Source: Akanthomyces muscarius | Taxonomy: Eukaryota > Ascomycota > Sordariomycetes > Hypocreales > Cordycipitaceae | Assembly: GCF_028009165.1 (NCBI RefSeq) | Contig: NC_079244.1 | Location: forward strand, 1,364,001 to 1,428,000 | Reading direction: 5' to 3' | DNA: 64,000 nucleotides | In this document: piece by piece, positions 54,910-64,000 of the stretch | How positions within the stretch are numbered: position 1 is the stretch's first letter | Layout of the letters: the number at the start of each line of letters is the position of its first letter | Made by a program: the position numbers and the translations under genes | The notes under the pieces: model-generated | The model's input: the letters and a program-made list of their open reading frames with translations, nothing else | The model's database searches: none | What the model was told of the DNA's origin: nothing

Positions 54910-56094
54910 ATGGTCAACAATAAGCTCCCATTTCACGCTGACCACATTGGTTCTTTGATTCGCCCAACCTCGTTGTCAGAAGCCCAGGCAAATACCGACA
55001 ATGGTAGGACCTCTACTGCCGAGCTGCAAGCAGTTCAGCAAGCTGCCATAGCGGACATTGTCCAGAAGCAGCTGGCCAATGGCGTGCGTGCCATCTCGTC
55101 CGGCGAATACGACCGAAAATTCTACTTCTCGGGCTTCTTCGAGAAGCTGAGCGGTTTCAAGGAAGTGAGCCCCGTGCCGTGGGACCTCGCGCGAGTGTCG
55201 GCGCCACCGGTTGCGGCCTTGAAGAAGGCGGGCAAGCCCTACATGATGGCCGCTGTCTGCACTGGCAAGATTAGGCGACTGGAGAGCCCGTACATGAACA
55301 ATTGGAAGATGCTACGCGATACGCTGCCCAAGGAGAAATGGAGCGAGTGCAAGTTTACGATGCCGCCTCCCTGCTACTTCCACCTGCGTCTGGCCAAGGG
55401 CAAGTGCTACAGCGCCGATGCATACAGCAGCGATGGCGACTTCTTTGCCGACCTGGCCGTGGCCTACCAGCAGGAGATCCAGGCTCTGTATGACGAGGGT
55501 CTGCGCAACCTGCAGATTGACGACCCGACGCTCGCCTACTTTTGCTCCGATGAGATGATTGCCGCGCTCAAGGCCGAGGGCGAGGATCCAGAGGCGCTCT
55601 TCACGCAGTACCTCGCGGCGCACAACGACTGCATCGCCAAGCGCCCGGCGGACATGCACGTCGGCCTGCACATCTGCCGGGGCAACTTTGCCAAGTCGAT
55701 GCACTTCAGCCAGGGCTCGTACGAGCGCATCGCCGAGCGCTTCTTCTCCACGCTCAACTACGACACCTTCTTCCTCGAGTACGACGACGAGCGGTCCGGC
55801 GGCTTTGAGCCGCTGCGCCATCTGCCGCGGGGCAAAAACGTGGTGCTGGGGGTTGTGACGACCAAGGACCCGGCGCTGGAGGACAGGGACGCCGTCAAGC
55901 GGCGCGTGGTGGAAGCTGCGCGCATTGTCGCGGCCGGCCAGGCTGTCAGTGTGGACGAGGCTATGGCGAGCATCGGCATCAGCCCGCAGTGCGGGTTCGC
56001 CAGCGTGGCGGTCGGGGCGGACGGCATGACGGAGGCAAAGATGTTTGAGAAGCTGAAGTTGGTGCAGGATATTGCGGGGGAACTGTGGCCGTGA
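54910..56094 (+). CDS. MetE-like (cobalamin-independent methionine synthase, C-terminal domain) enzyme
   Basis: Single-exon gene, 394 aa, half the length of true MetE. It starts MVNNKLPFHADHIGSLIRP; the family N-terminus with RADHxGSxxRP is visible, His11 included. The UROD/MetE barrel follows with VRAISSGEYDRKFYFSGFFE, RNLQIDDPTLAYF, HVGLHICRGNF and NYDTFFLEYDDERSGGFEPL. It ends with LGVVTTKDPALEDRDAVKRR and a C-terminal GISPQCGFAS. The His and two Cys (HICRGN, QCGF) and the Glu after FFL match the zinc-site residues of MetE. Single-domain relatives (YxjG/YxjH type) act in methionine or C1/sulfur metabolism and can use non-folate methyl donors; the true substrate is not known. Third codon positions are strongly C/G. 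The start is supported by the TATA box 78 nt upstream. Confidence 0.87.
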   Translation: MVNNKLPFHADHIGSLIRPTSLSEAQANTDNGRTSTAELQAVQQAAIADIVQKQLANGVRAISSGEYDRKFYFSGFFEKLSGFKEVSPVPWDLARVSAPPVAALKKAGKPYMMAAVCTGKIRRLESPYMNNWKMLRDTLPKEKWSECKFTMPPPCYFHLRLAKGKCYSADAYSSDGDFFADLAVAYQQEIQALYDEGLRNLQIDDPTLAYFCSDEMIAALKAEGEDPEALFTQYLAAHNDCIAKRPADMHVGLHICRGNFAKSMHFSQGSYERIAERFFSTLNYDTFFLEYDDERSGGFEPLRHLPRGKNVVLGVVTTKDPALEDRDAVKRRVVEAARIVAAGQAVSVDEAMASIGISPQCGFASVAVGADGMTEAKMFEKLKLVQDIAGELWP

Positions 56095-57456
56095 TGGCTA
56101 GGCGCGGTAGGCGTTTGGAGGAGGAGCTGGCCAAGGTAGCGGTTGTTGAGTAGAGAAGCGTGCTTTTGTAATTGGATGCATGCCGAGTAGCACAAAGATA
56201 GAAATCTTGGAATATTTGCCGAGACAGTTGTAGCACCAAGTCGTAATCAGGATGCGCAACGTGAGATTGAGATGCTGCGCCGGGGCTGTGCTGCGTGTCG
56301 TGCAGGCGGCGATGCCACATGGGCGCTCCCCGCTCGAACTGGCGGCGTAATGCAGGTAGGCGTGCGGCGTCGTGCCTCGCGGTGTTAGCTAGATATGGCA
56401 ATCTAGGGTTGACACGGTCCCTGCAGGCAGCCACGAAAAGAAATCAAGTGTATGTATTCGATACACGGTGTCCTGTTTGTGTATGTCTAGCAAGTTTTGC
56501 AAGCCACTTTCTATCAGACTGTTGGCGCATACGAGTTGCCCGTGTTTTCGTCCCCCTCCTCCCCCGCCAAAGCCGAGAGTAGCCCGTCGAACAACGACGG
56601 CATACGAAGCAGGGCGCGCTGGGACCGGCTGATATATACAATGGCGAGGCATGGCCAGCCCGCCTCACCAGGCCAAGAGTTGCATAAGTCACAAAGGGCC
56701 GGAAATGGTCACGCGTCGCCTGATGACGTGGGAGGAGAGCCCCAGGCGGCAGGCTGCTGCACCCAGGGTTCTGTTAGTGCCGTACAAAACTGCCCGCGTG
56801 CCTTTTTTTCCTCAAGCGGGCTGGACGACGCAGGCACTCGCTGTGGGGACCAGTCAGTACGCCGACCGCTAAATGACCCCTAATTCTTTCCTGAAACGCC
56901 ACTCTGTGCACTTTTTACAGGGCCGCCACCGCTATAAACTGCGCCCGCACGGCCGCCAAACAGCCCGACTCGCCCGATAAACCCCGCTGCAACCCACTGC
57001 ATTTAGCGGCCCACCATCGCCGCCCAGGCGTCTGCTTGCCATATTGGGAGCTCGAGGCTCACCTGTGCATCATCGCTCCCATTCGGCGGACGCAATTCTC
57101 GATTCCCCTCCTCCACTTGCCATCTCTTGAATAGCTTTCCTACATCCTATCGACACAACTTCCAGCCTGGCCTCTACTTTCCGACAGCCTGTCATCAACC
57201 TCCCTGTCCGTTATGAGCGGCTAGCTGGCCTCTTCGCGATCGATATATATCCTCTCAAGAACCCGACTGCGTCGACTCTTACCTAGTAACAAGAGTCAGC
57301 TGCCCAGCTCGCCCTGCCGATAAGCCAACTTCCGCCACTTGCCTACGCCGCAACATTTTTGCCCTTTTCCATTCTTCACCTTTTCGTACCGAATATACAC
57401 AATACAATACAACTGGCGACCGTGATACACCCGCTCAGGCCCCATTTCTAGCCACC
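56095..57456. promoter_or_regulatory. Intergenic with promoter and long leader of the REEP/Yop1-like gene
   Basis: From about 56930 the plus strand becomes pyrimidine-rich up to the start codon at 57457, typical of a long fungal 5' leader. A GCTATAAACT element lies near 56931-56940. The first 800 bp show no gene. Confidence 0.5.
56933..56938 (+). promoter_or_regulatory. Putative TATA box far upstream of the REEP/Yop1-like gene
   Basis: TATAAA lies 519 nt upstream of the ATG. If used, the leader would be nearly 500 nt long, in line with the pyrimidine-rich DNA in between. Confidence 0.35.
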
Positions 57457-58636
57457 ATGTTTGACCTACCCGCCATGCTGCTATGGTGAGTCTCTCATCC
57501 GTTTGCCCCGCGTTGGGTTTGCGGCGCTCCGTATCGCTTCCAGCAAATCTAACAATATGCTTTCGCGGCTTTGTAGCTCGATAGCATCCGTCCTCTTTCC
57601 GATATTTGCTTCATACAAGGCTCTTAATTCGTCCGACCCCGCACAGCTAACACCATGGCTCATGTACTGGGTTGTGTTTAGCGTCTGCACATTGGTCGAA
57701 TCTTGGGTATCATTTATTGTCACTTGGTCCGTTCTCTCCTCCTCAGGAAGTTGTCGCATTCCATCGCTGACTTGCTCACTCTCTTCCCGCAGGATACCTT
57801 TTTATGGATACTTTCGCTTGCTATTCCTTCTCTACCTCATCCTACCACAAACCCAAGGCGCCCGCGTTCTATACGAGCAGTACGTCCACCCATTTCTACA
57901 GGACAACGAGGCCCAGATCGACGAGTTCATTGCCGGCTCCCATGAGCGCCTCAAATCCACAGGGCTCTCATATCTTCGGCAAGCTATCAACTATGTTAGG
58001 GAGAAGTTCCTCGGCATGCCCCCCGCCGAGCCTCCTGCGCCTATTCCCGAGAACGTCGGCGCGCAAGGCTATACGCAGGCTCTCCTCTCAAGGTTTAGCA
58101 TCCCTTCTACCAAATGGGTCCCCAGCGGCGCCCAGAGCGGCGGCGATCTTTATAGCCTCCTGTCCAGCGCAGTCGCGGCCGCCAGCGGTGCTGGGACTGT
58201 GAGAAGCGCCACAGGTTCCAGTGACATGACAGCATCCGGCAATCTCATCCCGGACCACTTGCGTGATTCCGGCGAGAAGATGAGCTTTATATCTACACAG
58301 AAAGAACGCCTCAACTATTTGCTGGCTGCTCTTGACCGCGAGGCGCAGCAGCTTCAAAGTGAACCGCCAAAGCAGGCCGCGCCGGGTACTTTCGACGGAA
58401 ATGCGGACTCTGCATCTACACCTCGGTCGCCGAGCGGGCTCAGCATGCTCAGCGCTCTCAGCAAGAGTCGCAGTGAGGCTGATTTTGAAAAGATTGAGGC
58501 TGATAGCGGCACCGAAGACGAGCTCACCATGCGCAGGCGCAACGTGTCGGGCGGCGGCTCTTGGATGCCATGGGCCTGGGGCGGCGGCGAAGAGCACACC
58601 GACGGCCAAGGCTCAAGCACTGGACGGGAGCACTAG
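57457..58636 (+). CDS. TB2/DP1/HVA22 (REEP/Yop1-like) ER membrane-shaping protein
   Basis: Three exons, 57457-57485, 57577-57726 and 57793-58636, give 340 aa. The ATG sits in a strong context (GCCACCATG). The TB2/DP1/HVA22 domain occupies residues 1 to about 100: LLCSIASVLFPIFASYKALN, then the signature LTPWLMYWVVFSVCTLVESW, then IPFYGYFRLLFLLYLILPQT and GARVLYEQYVHPFL. Hydrophobic hairpins of this family wedge into the ER membrane and curve it. The long hydrophilic tail (about 150-340) is Ser/Gly/Ala-rich and ends acidic, with a coiled-coil-like segment (STQKERLNYLLAALDREAQQ). This tail makes it longer than Yop1 (180 aa in yeast) and more like REEP1-4. ER localisation is inferred from the family. 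Confidence 0.9.
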
Positions 58637-59059
58637 GCCTGCAACTCGTGCTGCAGCAACCAGGATGAGATCTTTCCTTGGGATGACTGGCGTTGGACCG
58701 TAGACGGCGTTGCCGGACCGCACGGGGTTACATACTTTCGTTGAATCGCTTGAATTCAGATAGACAGTGATACAGATAGGCGTTATGCAACATTTCTATA
58801 TGTTAAGATTGACCAGTGTTAGCTCACTGAGCCTGAGAAACGGGAGACAAGAATAGTTTATGCAAAATCATTAAAGTGTAATGTACAAAACGCCGAGCGT
58901 ATTTCCTCTACCATGTCTCGCCGTTGTATAGAATATAATACACGTCTGAAGGAGTTTGCTACAAGGGGACAATGTAGCACGCCATTGTGGCTTTTTCAAC
59001 CTTCAGAGATCTCTCTTTCCTCTATCCACTCCTCTCCTCTCTTGAAGGGCCGTCCTTGT
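58637..59059. other. Short convergent intergenic region
   Basis: This 423-bp region holds two convergent 3' ends (REEP/Yop1-like and MGM101). Nothing else is visible. Confidence 0.5.
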
Positions 59060-60049
59060 TTATTTGGTCTGTCGGTAGGGGTAGGCAACCTCGACGGCGC
59101 CCTTGCGGTACCAGAGCGTGCGCTTCTTCTTGGTGGTGGCGTGCTCGACCCAGACCTCCTCCATGCGGTTCTTCTTGAACCAGCGGACGAAGCTGGGGTC
59201 CCAGAGCTCCGACGCGATACCCAGGTCCTTGCAGCAGCGCATGAGCGCGTTGGACTTGCAGCCCTCGACGGCCGAGGGGAGCTGGTCGGCGCCGAAGTAC
59301 GAGTTTTCGCCCTGTGCCTGGGAGACGAATCTAGAGCCGTGCCTGGTTAGTTTTTGGGCCTTTGGTTTGTGCCGAGCTACTGGGGCGAGGTGTTGTTACC
59401 TTCCATCTACAATCAGGGCGTACTCGCGCGTGACAATCGAGTCGCCGACGACGGCCTCGCCCTTGGGGATCAGGCCCCAGCCCATGGGGCCAAAGGCCTC
59501 GTTGAGGCGCCGCCTGTAGCGGATCTCGGGGAGGTAGATGATGCCGTCGGGCTTGACCTCGATGTCGTCGACGTCGAGCGGCCGCATGAGCGCGCCAAAC
59601 TGCCGCTGCGTCACGGGCCGGCTCGCGATGCCGTGGAAGCTCGACGACCAGTCCACCGCGGGGATGGCGGCATCGTCGGAGGCGCCCGCGCCCTCGTCGT
59701 GCGCAACAGTCGTCGGCTGGTAGAAGAGGTCGGTGGGGATCGCGGCCGAGGCCTTGCTGCTGCTGCTGCTGCTTGTGGTGGAATAGGGCTTCGAGAACGG
59801 CTTGGCTTGCTTGTTGGGCGGCGCCGGCTTGCTGGACGCAGGCTTCGATGCTGCGGCGTCATCTGGCAGGGCTGTGACTTTGGGCGTGGGCGGTACCGAT
59901 TTGGAAGAGGAAGAGGACGAAGAAGCTCCTGATGTCGCAGAGGCGGACCAGAACCGTGTAGAGGGTGTGTTGAGGTGGCGAGTGGCGACGCGGGTTTGGC
60001 AGCGTATTTGCCTCTGGCCCTGCGTCAGGGCTCTCCGAGAGGCGTTCAT
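59060..60049 (-). CDS. MGM101: Mitochondrial genome maintenance protein Mgm101
   Basis: Two exons, 60049-59400 and 59342-59060, give 310 aa. The frame is open three codons earlier from a TTG; I start at the ATG giving [20 protein letters not shown], a basic mitochondrial presequence. Residues about 45-110 are Ser/Pro/Ala-rich and poorly conserved. The conserved core runs from [20 protein letters not shown] to the end, with [37 protein letters not shown] and [20 protein letters not shown]. It ends in the characteristic basic [11 protein letters not shown]. Mgm101 is a Rad52-like single-strand annealing protein of the mitochondrial nucleoid, needed for mtDNA recombination and repair. The neighbours COA4 and PAM16 are also mitochondrial. 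Confidence 0.95.
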
Positions 60050-60309
60050 GATGTCCAAAAAGGAGAGGATGAGGGGTCGCCGGTGGGATTGGCGTCAACG
60101 GGGGCCGAGTGAAGGATGTAGAGGCAAAGGAGAAGAGCTGCACTCTCCAGATAGCTTTTTCTCGGCGTGAGCTTGTCACACATGAGCCCCACAATTCTGT
60201 GTGAATGGCTTGCAGCATTCCATGAAACCTGAGATTGAATGGGGTATTTCTATTAATACAGGAAGATGTGAGGACATGTTGTACATATTTTGGTTTCACC
60301 AATGGCCAT

Positions 60310-60956
60310 CTATGCATCCTTGGTAGATGTTCGCTCTTCGTTTCCGTGCCGCTTCCAGCACTCTTTGAACTGCTGCATCTGGCGCCAGTTAGTACAGCCT
60401 CGGGCGAAGATTCACCCATCGCAAGAAATGAATGGAAAAAAAGCTCGAGGAAAAAATCATGAGCGAGATAGGATAGACTCACTTCGGAGGTACACGCTCT
60501 CCAATCCTTCTTCTCAAAGTAGCAATCCGTCATCTTGGCATTCTCCTCTATGGTCACCAAGTCAGCTTACAGTGTCCACGGCAGTAGACGGTTGTCAACT
60601 CGAAATTACGGGTATAAAGCCCAGCGAGCGCCATTGGCCTCTGATAGAAATCATAACAAAACATGGTAATTTTCAAAAGAGACGAGACGACTCACCAGAG
60701 CATCCGGTGCTAAAAATTCGCTTGTCCCTGTTGCGCGGTGGCCATCCAAGGTTAGCATCGGATCGACTGAACCGTCGTCGCATCCCCGGCGCGGCACTTT
60801 TGCCCACTCAACCGCTCAACATCCTGCACAAAACACACAGACTCACCACTCATCCGGCTCATCGTCGCCATCTGTCTGAGCAGTAGCGCCAGGCTGCTGC
60901 ACCTTGTCCTCCTCTGTCTTTGGACTCTCCGCCTGTTCTTGCTGAGACGATCCCAT
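60310..60956 (-). CDS. COA4: Twin CX9C cytochrome c oxidase assembly factor Coa4 (Cmc3)
   Basis: Four small exons, 60956-60847, 60727-60696, 60547-60483 and 60378-60310, give 91 aa. Three introns in so small a gene hide it from simple frame searches, but all phases close. A TACTAAC branch point precedes the last exon, whose acceptor is GCCAG. The N-terminus is acidic and disordered, ending DDEPDEWDKRI. The CHCH domain follows: GCSEENAKMTDCYFEKKDW, then RACTSEMQQFKECWKRHGN, with both pairs spaced C-x9-C. The EPDEWDKRI...GC start and YFEKKDWRAC hinge match the Coa4/Cmc3 group rather than Cox17 or Cox19. The protein is imported through Mia40 and supports cytochrome oxidase assembly in the intermembrane space. 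It is divergent from BPL1, with 114 bp between start codons. Confidence 0.9.
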
Positions 60957-61070
60957 CCTGCTTGTTGGGGCTTTTTCCTGGGGCCGCGAGGTTGTAAGGT
61001 GGAAATTCTCCAGACTTCTGTGCGACGGCTGGCGACCCGTCTTGTACAGACCACTTTGAGATTCACAAAG
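60957..61070. promoter_or_regulatory. Very compact divergent promoter between COA4 and BPL1
   Basis: Only 114 bp separate the two start codons, so both core promoters and both leaders must lie here or reach into the partner gene. There is no TATA box. The plus strand has GGGGCTTTTTCCTGG near 60967 and GATTCACAAAG just before the BPL1 ATG. Confidence 0.65.
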
Positions 61071-63345
61071 ATGGCGCCACAACGGCTCAATGTTCTTGTC
61101 TACACCGGTATTCTATCCCGTGCCTAAACCTGCTCAAATTAGCTCTCGTTTCTGACCCCAATGCTCCCTCCCCCCAGGCACCGGCACGACCAGCGAGTCG
61201 GTCCGCCACGCCATGTACTCGCTGCGGCGGCAGCTCTCGCCCAACTACGCCGTCATCCCCGTCGGCGAGGCCGTGCTGCTCAAGGAGCCGTGGCCGCCGA
61301 CGTGCGCGCTGCTCGTCGTCCCCGGCGGCGGCGACCTGGGCTACTGCCGCGTGCTCAACGGCGAGGGCAACCGGCGCATCGCCGACTTTGTCCGCCGCGG
61401 CGGCGCATACCTCGGCCTCTGCGCCGGCGGCTACTACGGCTCGCGCCGCTGCGAATTTGAGGTCGGCAACACGCCCCTGGAGGTGATTGGCAGCCGCGAG
61501 CTGGGCTTCTTCCCGGGCACCTGCCGCGGCGGCGCGTTCGAGGGCTTCGAGTACGCGAGCGAGAGGGGCGCGCGCGCCGCCCGGCTGAGCCTGGCGAGCG
61601 ACGTCGTCGAGGGCAGGCTGCCGGTGGAGATGGCCTGCTACTACAACGGAGGCGGCGTGTTTGTAGACGCGGAGAAGTGGGAGGGCAAAAAGGTACAGGT
61701 GCTGGCGTCCTACTGCGATGAGCTGGATGTCGAGGGTGGCAAAGCCGCCATTGTCCAGTGCAGCATTGGCGACGGCAAGGTTATTCTTTGCGGTACCCAT
61801 CCAGAGTGAGTCCAACACTTTGTAAAGCGTGTAATCATTTTATCGGCACCTCTGACACCATTGGCGTAGATTTGCTGCCGAGAACTTGCACCGCCAGCCC
61901 GACGTCCCCCACTACGACGAGCTCATTGCCAACCTCGCGCGCGACGAGCGCACGCGGTCCGGCTTCCTGGGCCTGTGCCTCGAGCGTCTTGGCCTCGAGG
62001 TCAACAGCCAGGGCACCGCCCCGCTGGTGCTCACCAGCCTTCACCTGTCCGCCGCGGACGGCGGCACGGTCAGCGAGCTCCTCCATGACTGGCAGGACGC
62101 CGCCATTGACAGGGAACACGGGCAAGACCTCCTCCGGGGCGAGGCCGACACGTTTCGGATCCGTAGCAAGGAGAGCGGCGCCTGGAACCTCAAAGATTTG
62201 AGGGAGGCGCTCCCGGACGCCGGTGCCGGTGCCGCCCCGGAGCTCGACGCACACGGCGTGCCCGACTACAAGTCCGTGACCAAGGACATTGTGGCCCACG
62301 AGCAGCAGCTACCGAATGAGAAGCTCACGCCGCGCTTCAACCACAAGCTCTTTTATTCGAGCCTGCAGCAATTTCAGTCCATCGAGAGTGATGCGAGAGA
62401 ATGGGGCAACACTCTTCTTTACGGTGACGTCGTCACGAGTACCAATGTTCTTCTTGAAAAGTGCGTTGCAGAGTCACACACCATGTCCGGTAAGGACTTG
62501 TGCTAATTGTCGGAATGAAACAGAAATCCTAAGCTTATCGCAAAGCTGCCCTCTGGCTTTACGTTTACCGCCTCCACACAGCTTGCCGGCCGCGGTCGCG
62601 GAACCAACGTCTGGGTTGCGCCGCCCGGCTCTCTTCTCTTCTCCGTCATCATTAATCACCCCGCCAACCTGGCCGCGTCGCGGCCCGTCGTCTTTGTCCA
62701 GTACATTGCCGCAATCGCCGTTGTCGAAGCCATTCGGTCGTACGGCCGGGGCTACGAGAACCTCCAAGTCAAGCTCAAGTGGCCCAATGACATCTGTGAG
62801 TCGACACAACCCTTTTGAACTCTCACCCCAGCTTACCAACAGTTTGTCCTCAAGATGCGCTGGATCCAAGCAAGCCTGCGTCGGAAAAGTCGTACATCAA
62901 GATTGGCGGCATCCTCTCCCAGTGCGGCTACTACGACGGCAACTACCAGATCATCCTGGGCATCGGCATCAACGCCGTGAACCCGCGCCCGACGACGTCC
63001 ATATCGGACATGCTCGGCGAGGGCGCCGCGCCGCTGCACCTCGAGACGCTTCTCGCGCGCATCCTCACCCGCATCGAGGCCGTGTACGCCCAGTTCCGCC
63101 GCGAGGGCTTCTCTGCCAACCTCGAGTCGCGGTACTACCGCCACTGGCTGCACACGGACCAGGAGATTACGCTCGAGGCCGAGGCCGGCACGAGAGCCCG
63201 CGTCTTGGGCATCACCCGCGACTGGGGCATGCTCCGCGTGGAGGAGACGGACAGAGAGGGCCGCGGCACGGGTCGCATATGGTCCCTGCAAAGTGACGAA
63301 AACAGCTTTGACTACTGGAAAGGTCTTGTGCGAAGGAGAGACTAA
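61071..63345 (+). CDS. BPL1: Biotin:apoprotein ligase (holocarboxylase synthetase)
   Basis: Five exons, 61071-61107, 61178-61805, 61870-62460, 62524-62795 and 62855-63345, give 672 aa, close to yeast Bpl1 (690 aa). The N-terminal part is the glutamine-amidotransferase-like domain usual in fungal BPLs: MAPQRLNVLVYTGTGTTSES, VVPGGGDLGYC, and AYLGLCAGGYYGS with a Cys in the nucleophile elbow. The C-terminal catalytic domain has GDVVTSTNVLLEK, the biotin/ATP loop AGRGRGTNVWVAPPGSLLFS, LKWPNDI, and IKIGGILSQCGYYDGNY with GIGINAVN. It attaches biotin to pyruvate and acetyl-CoA carboxylases in the cytosol and is normally essential. Exon 1 ends inside the first conserved block, so the start is secure. 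The third exon codes for the linker between the two domains. Confidence 0.97.
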
Positions 63346-63795
63346 ACGTGGCAAAAACTAGAATACAGGGTTTTTTTACTGAAAATATAAATAGTATATT
63401 GTTGATGAAATAATACAGGTGGTAATTTGTCAAGACCAAGCGCACCTAGGTGGCAAGATTTCATTCGTACAAATATACCAGTAATTGCTTCAGAATCAGA
63501 GGCTGCCGTCAGCCCCTCGGCGGATTCTTGTTTCTCTAGATTGTAGTGTATTTTCCGCCCATATAACGCCGTGCCATGCCGCAGTCGAGTGAAGATGTAC
63601 ATGTATACAAAGGAAATCTTTCCCCGTTTCCTTTCCGCAGCCACGTTTAAGCTGCCAAATTATTACTCCGCGTAAGCCGTTGTCGCTTCGAGCATGTCGA
63701 TGTTCGTCGAGTCGGCTTGTGAAACTTCCGAGTGCGCGCGCTATCGATGCGGACGACTCGATTTCAGTCCTGCATCAGCCGCCAAAGGAGTCAGC
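63346..63795. other. Convergent 3' region of BPL1 and PAM16
   Basis: This 450-bp region carries two 3' ends. The BPL1 side is AT-rich with a TTTTTTT run and AATATAAATA near 63384, suitable for polyadenylation. No gene is visible. Confidence 0.5.
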
Positions 63796-64000
63796 CTACC
63801 GGTCCTTGTAGACCTTGGGCTTCCACCCCTCCTGGGCCTCGGCCTCTTGCTCGATCTTTTCCTTCATGGGGCCGAGCTCGCGCTCGAAACGCTCCTTGGC
63901 GCGCACAATCTTGCTCTGCAGGTAGAAGCTGCCGCCCTTTTGGGGATCGTTGGCGTCGAACAGGCGCTTGTAGCGCTCGAGCACCTCCTCGACGTTGGCC
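63796..64000 (-). CDS. PAM16: Mitochondrial import motor subunit Pam16/Tim16, C-terminal part (cut by window edge)
   Basis: Partial gene: the last 67 residues before a TAG at 63796, continuing off the window. It reads ANVEEVLERYKRLFDANDPQ, then KGGSFYLQSKIVRAKERFER, then a Glu/Lys-rich tail ending WKPKVYKDR. The segment YKxLFDxNDPxKGGSFYLQSKxxRAKER is the characteristic second half of the J-like domain of Pam16. That domain lacks the HPD motif and pairs with Pam18 to control mtHsp70 at the TIM23 channel in the matrix. The 5' end, introns and presequence lie outside. Confidence 0.93.
   Translation of the reverse strand, partial: ANVEEVLERYKRLFDANDPQKGGSFYLQSKIVRAKERFERELGPMKEKIEQEAEAQEGWKPKVYKDR

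Overview
The window is nuclear DNA of a filamentous ascomycete, most likely a Sordariomycete and plausibly Hypocreales. Several things point there. Genes carry several short introns (about 45-110 nt) with GTANGT donors, CTAAC-type branch points and CAG/TAG acceptors. They encode fungus-specific families: a CFEM-domain receptor, SAT4/PTH11-type membrane proteins, a LaeA-like methyltransferase, a WSC protein and Mgm101. Many genes prefer C or G at third codon positions. I rebuilt 21 gene models whose exon phases close without a frameshift or stop, and one more gene runs off the right edge. Gene order and all functions are inferred from the sequence alone.

Layout. 0-9 kb: a TANGO2/NRDE protein, a secreted berberine-bridge-type FAD oxidase, a seven-helix membrane protein and a secreted GPI-like protein. 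9-12.6 kb: an AT-richer stretch with a small Cys-rich protein, an ATG-less coding-like frame beside it and an orphan coding fragment. 12.6-23 kb: a compact run of five metabolic genes: an MDR oxidoreductase, an HSL-type alpha/beta hydrolase, a Baeyer-Villiger-type flavin monooxygenase, an UNC93-like MFS transporter and a luciferase-like FMN monooxygenase. 23-27 kb: a GH27 alpha-galactosidase and a CFEM GPCR-like receptor. 30-34 kb: a METTL21-type methyltransferase divergent from a cytidine-deaminase-fold protein, then a small DUF6632-like membrane protein. 37-56 kb: sparse genes in large non-coding blocks: a low-complexity protein, a LaeA-like methyltransferase, a WSC protein with an Asn-Gly-Gly repeat stalk, and a MetE-like enzyme. 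57-64 kb: a tight housekeeping block with a REEP/Yop1-like ER-shaping protein, MGM101, COA4, BPL1 and PAM16.

How the genes may work together. The 12.6-23 kb run contains the enzyme types needed to turn a ketone into an ester or lactone (monooxygenase), hydrolyse it (hydrolase) and interconvert the alcohol or carbonyl product (MDR enzyme). It also has a transporter and a second flavin monooxygenase. This makes it the best candidate for an undescribed catabolic or tailoring cluster, although no pathway-specific transcription factor lies inside it. In the housekeeping block at the right, three genes act in mitochondria (mtDNA maintenance, cytochrome oxidase assembly, protein import) and one makes biotin enzymes functional. 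COA4 and BPL1 share only 114 bp between start codons.
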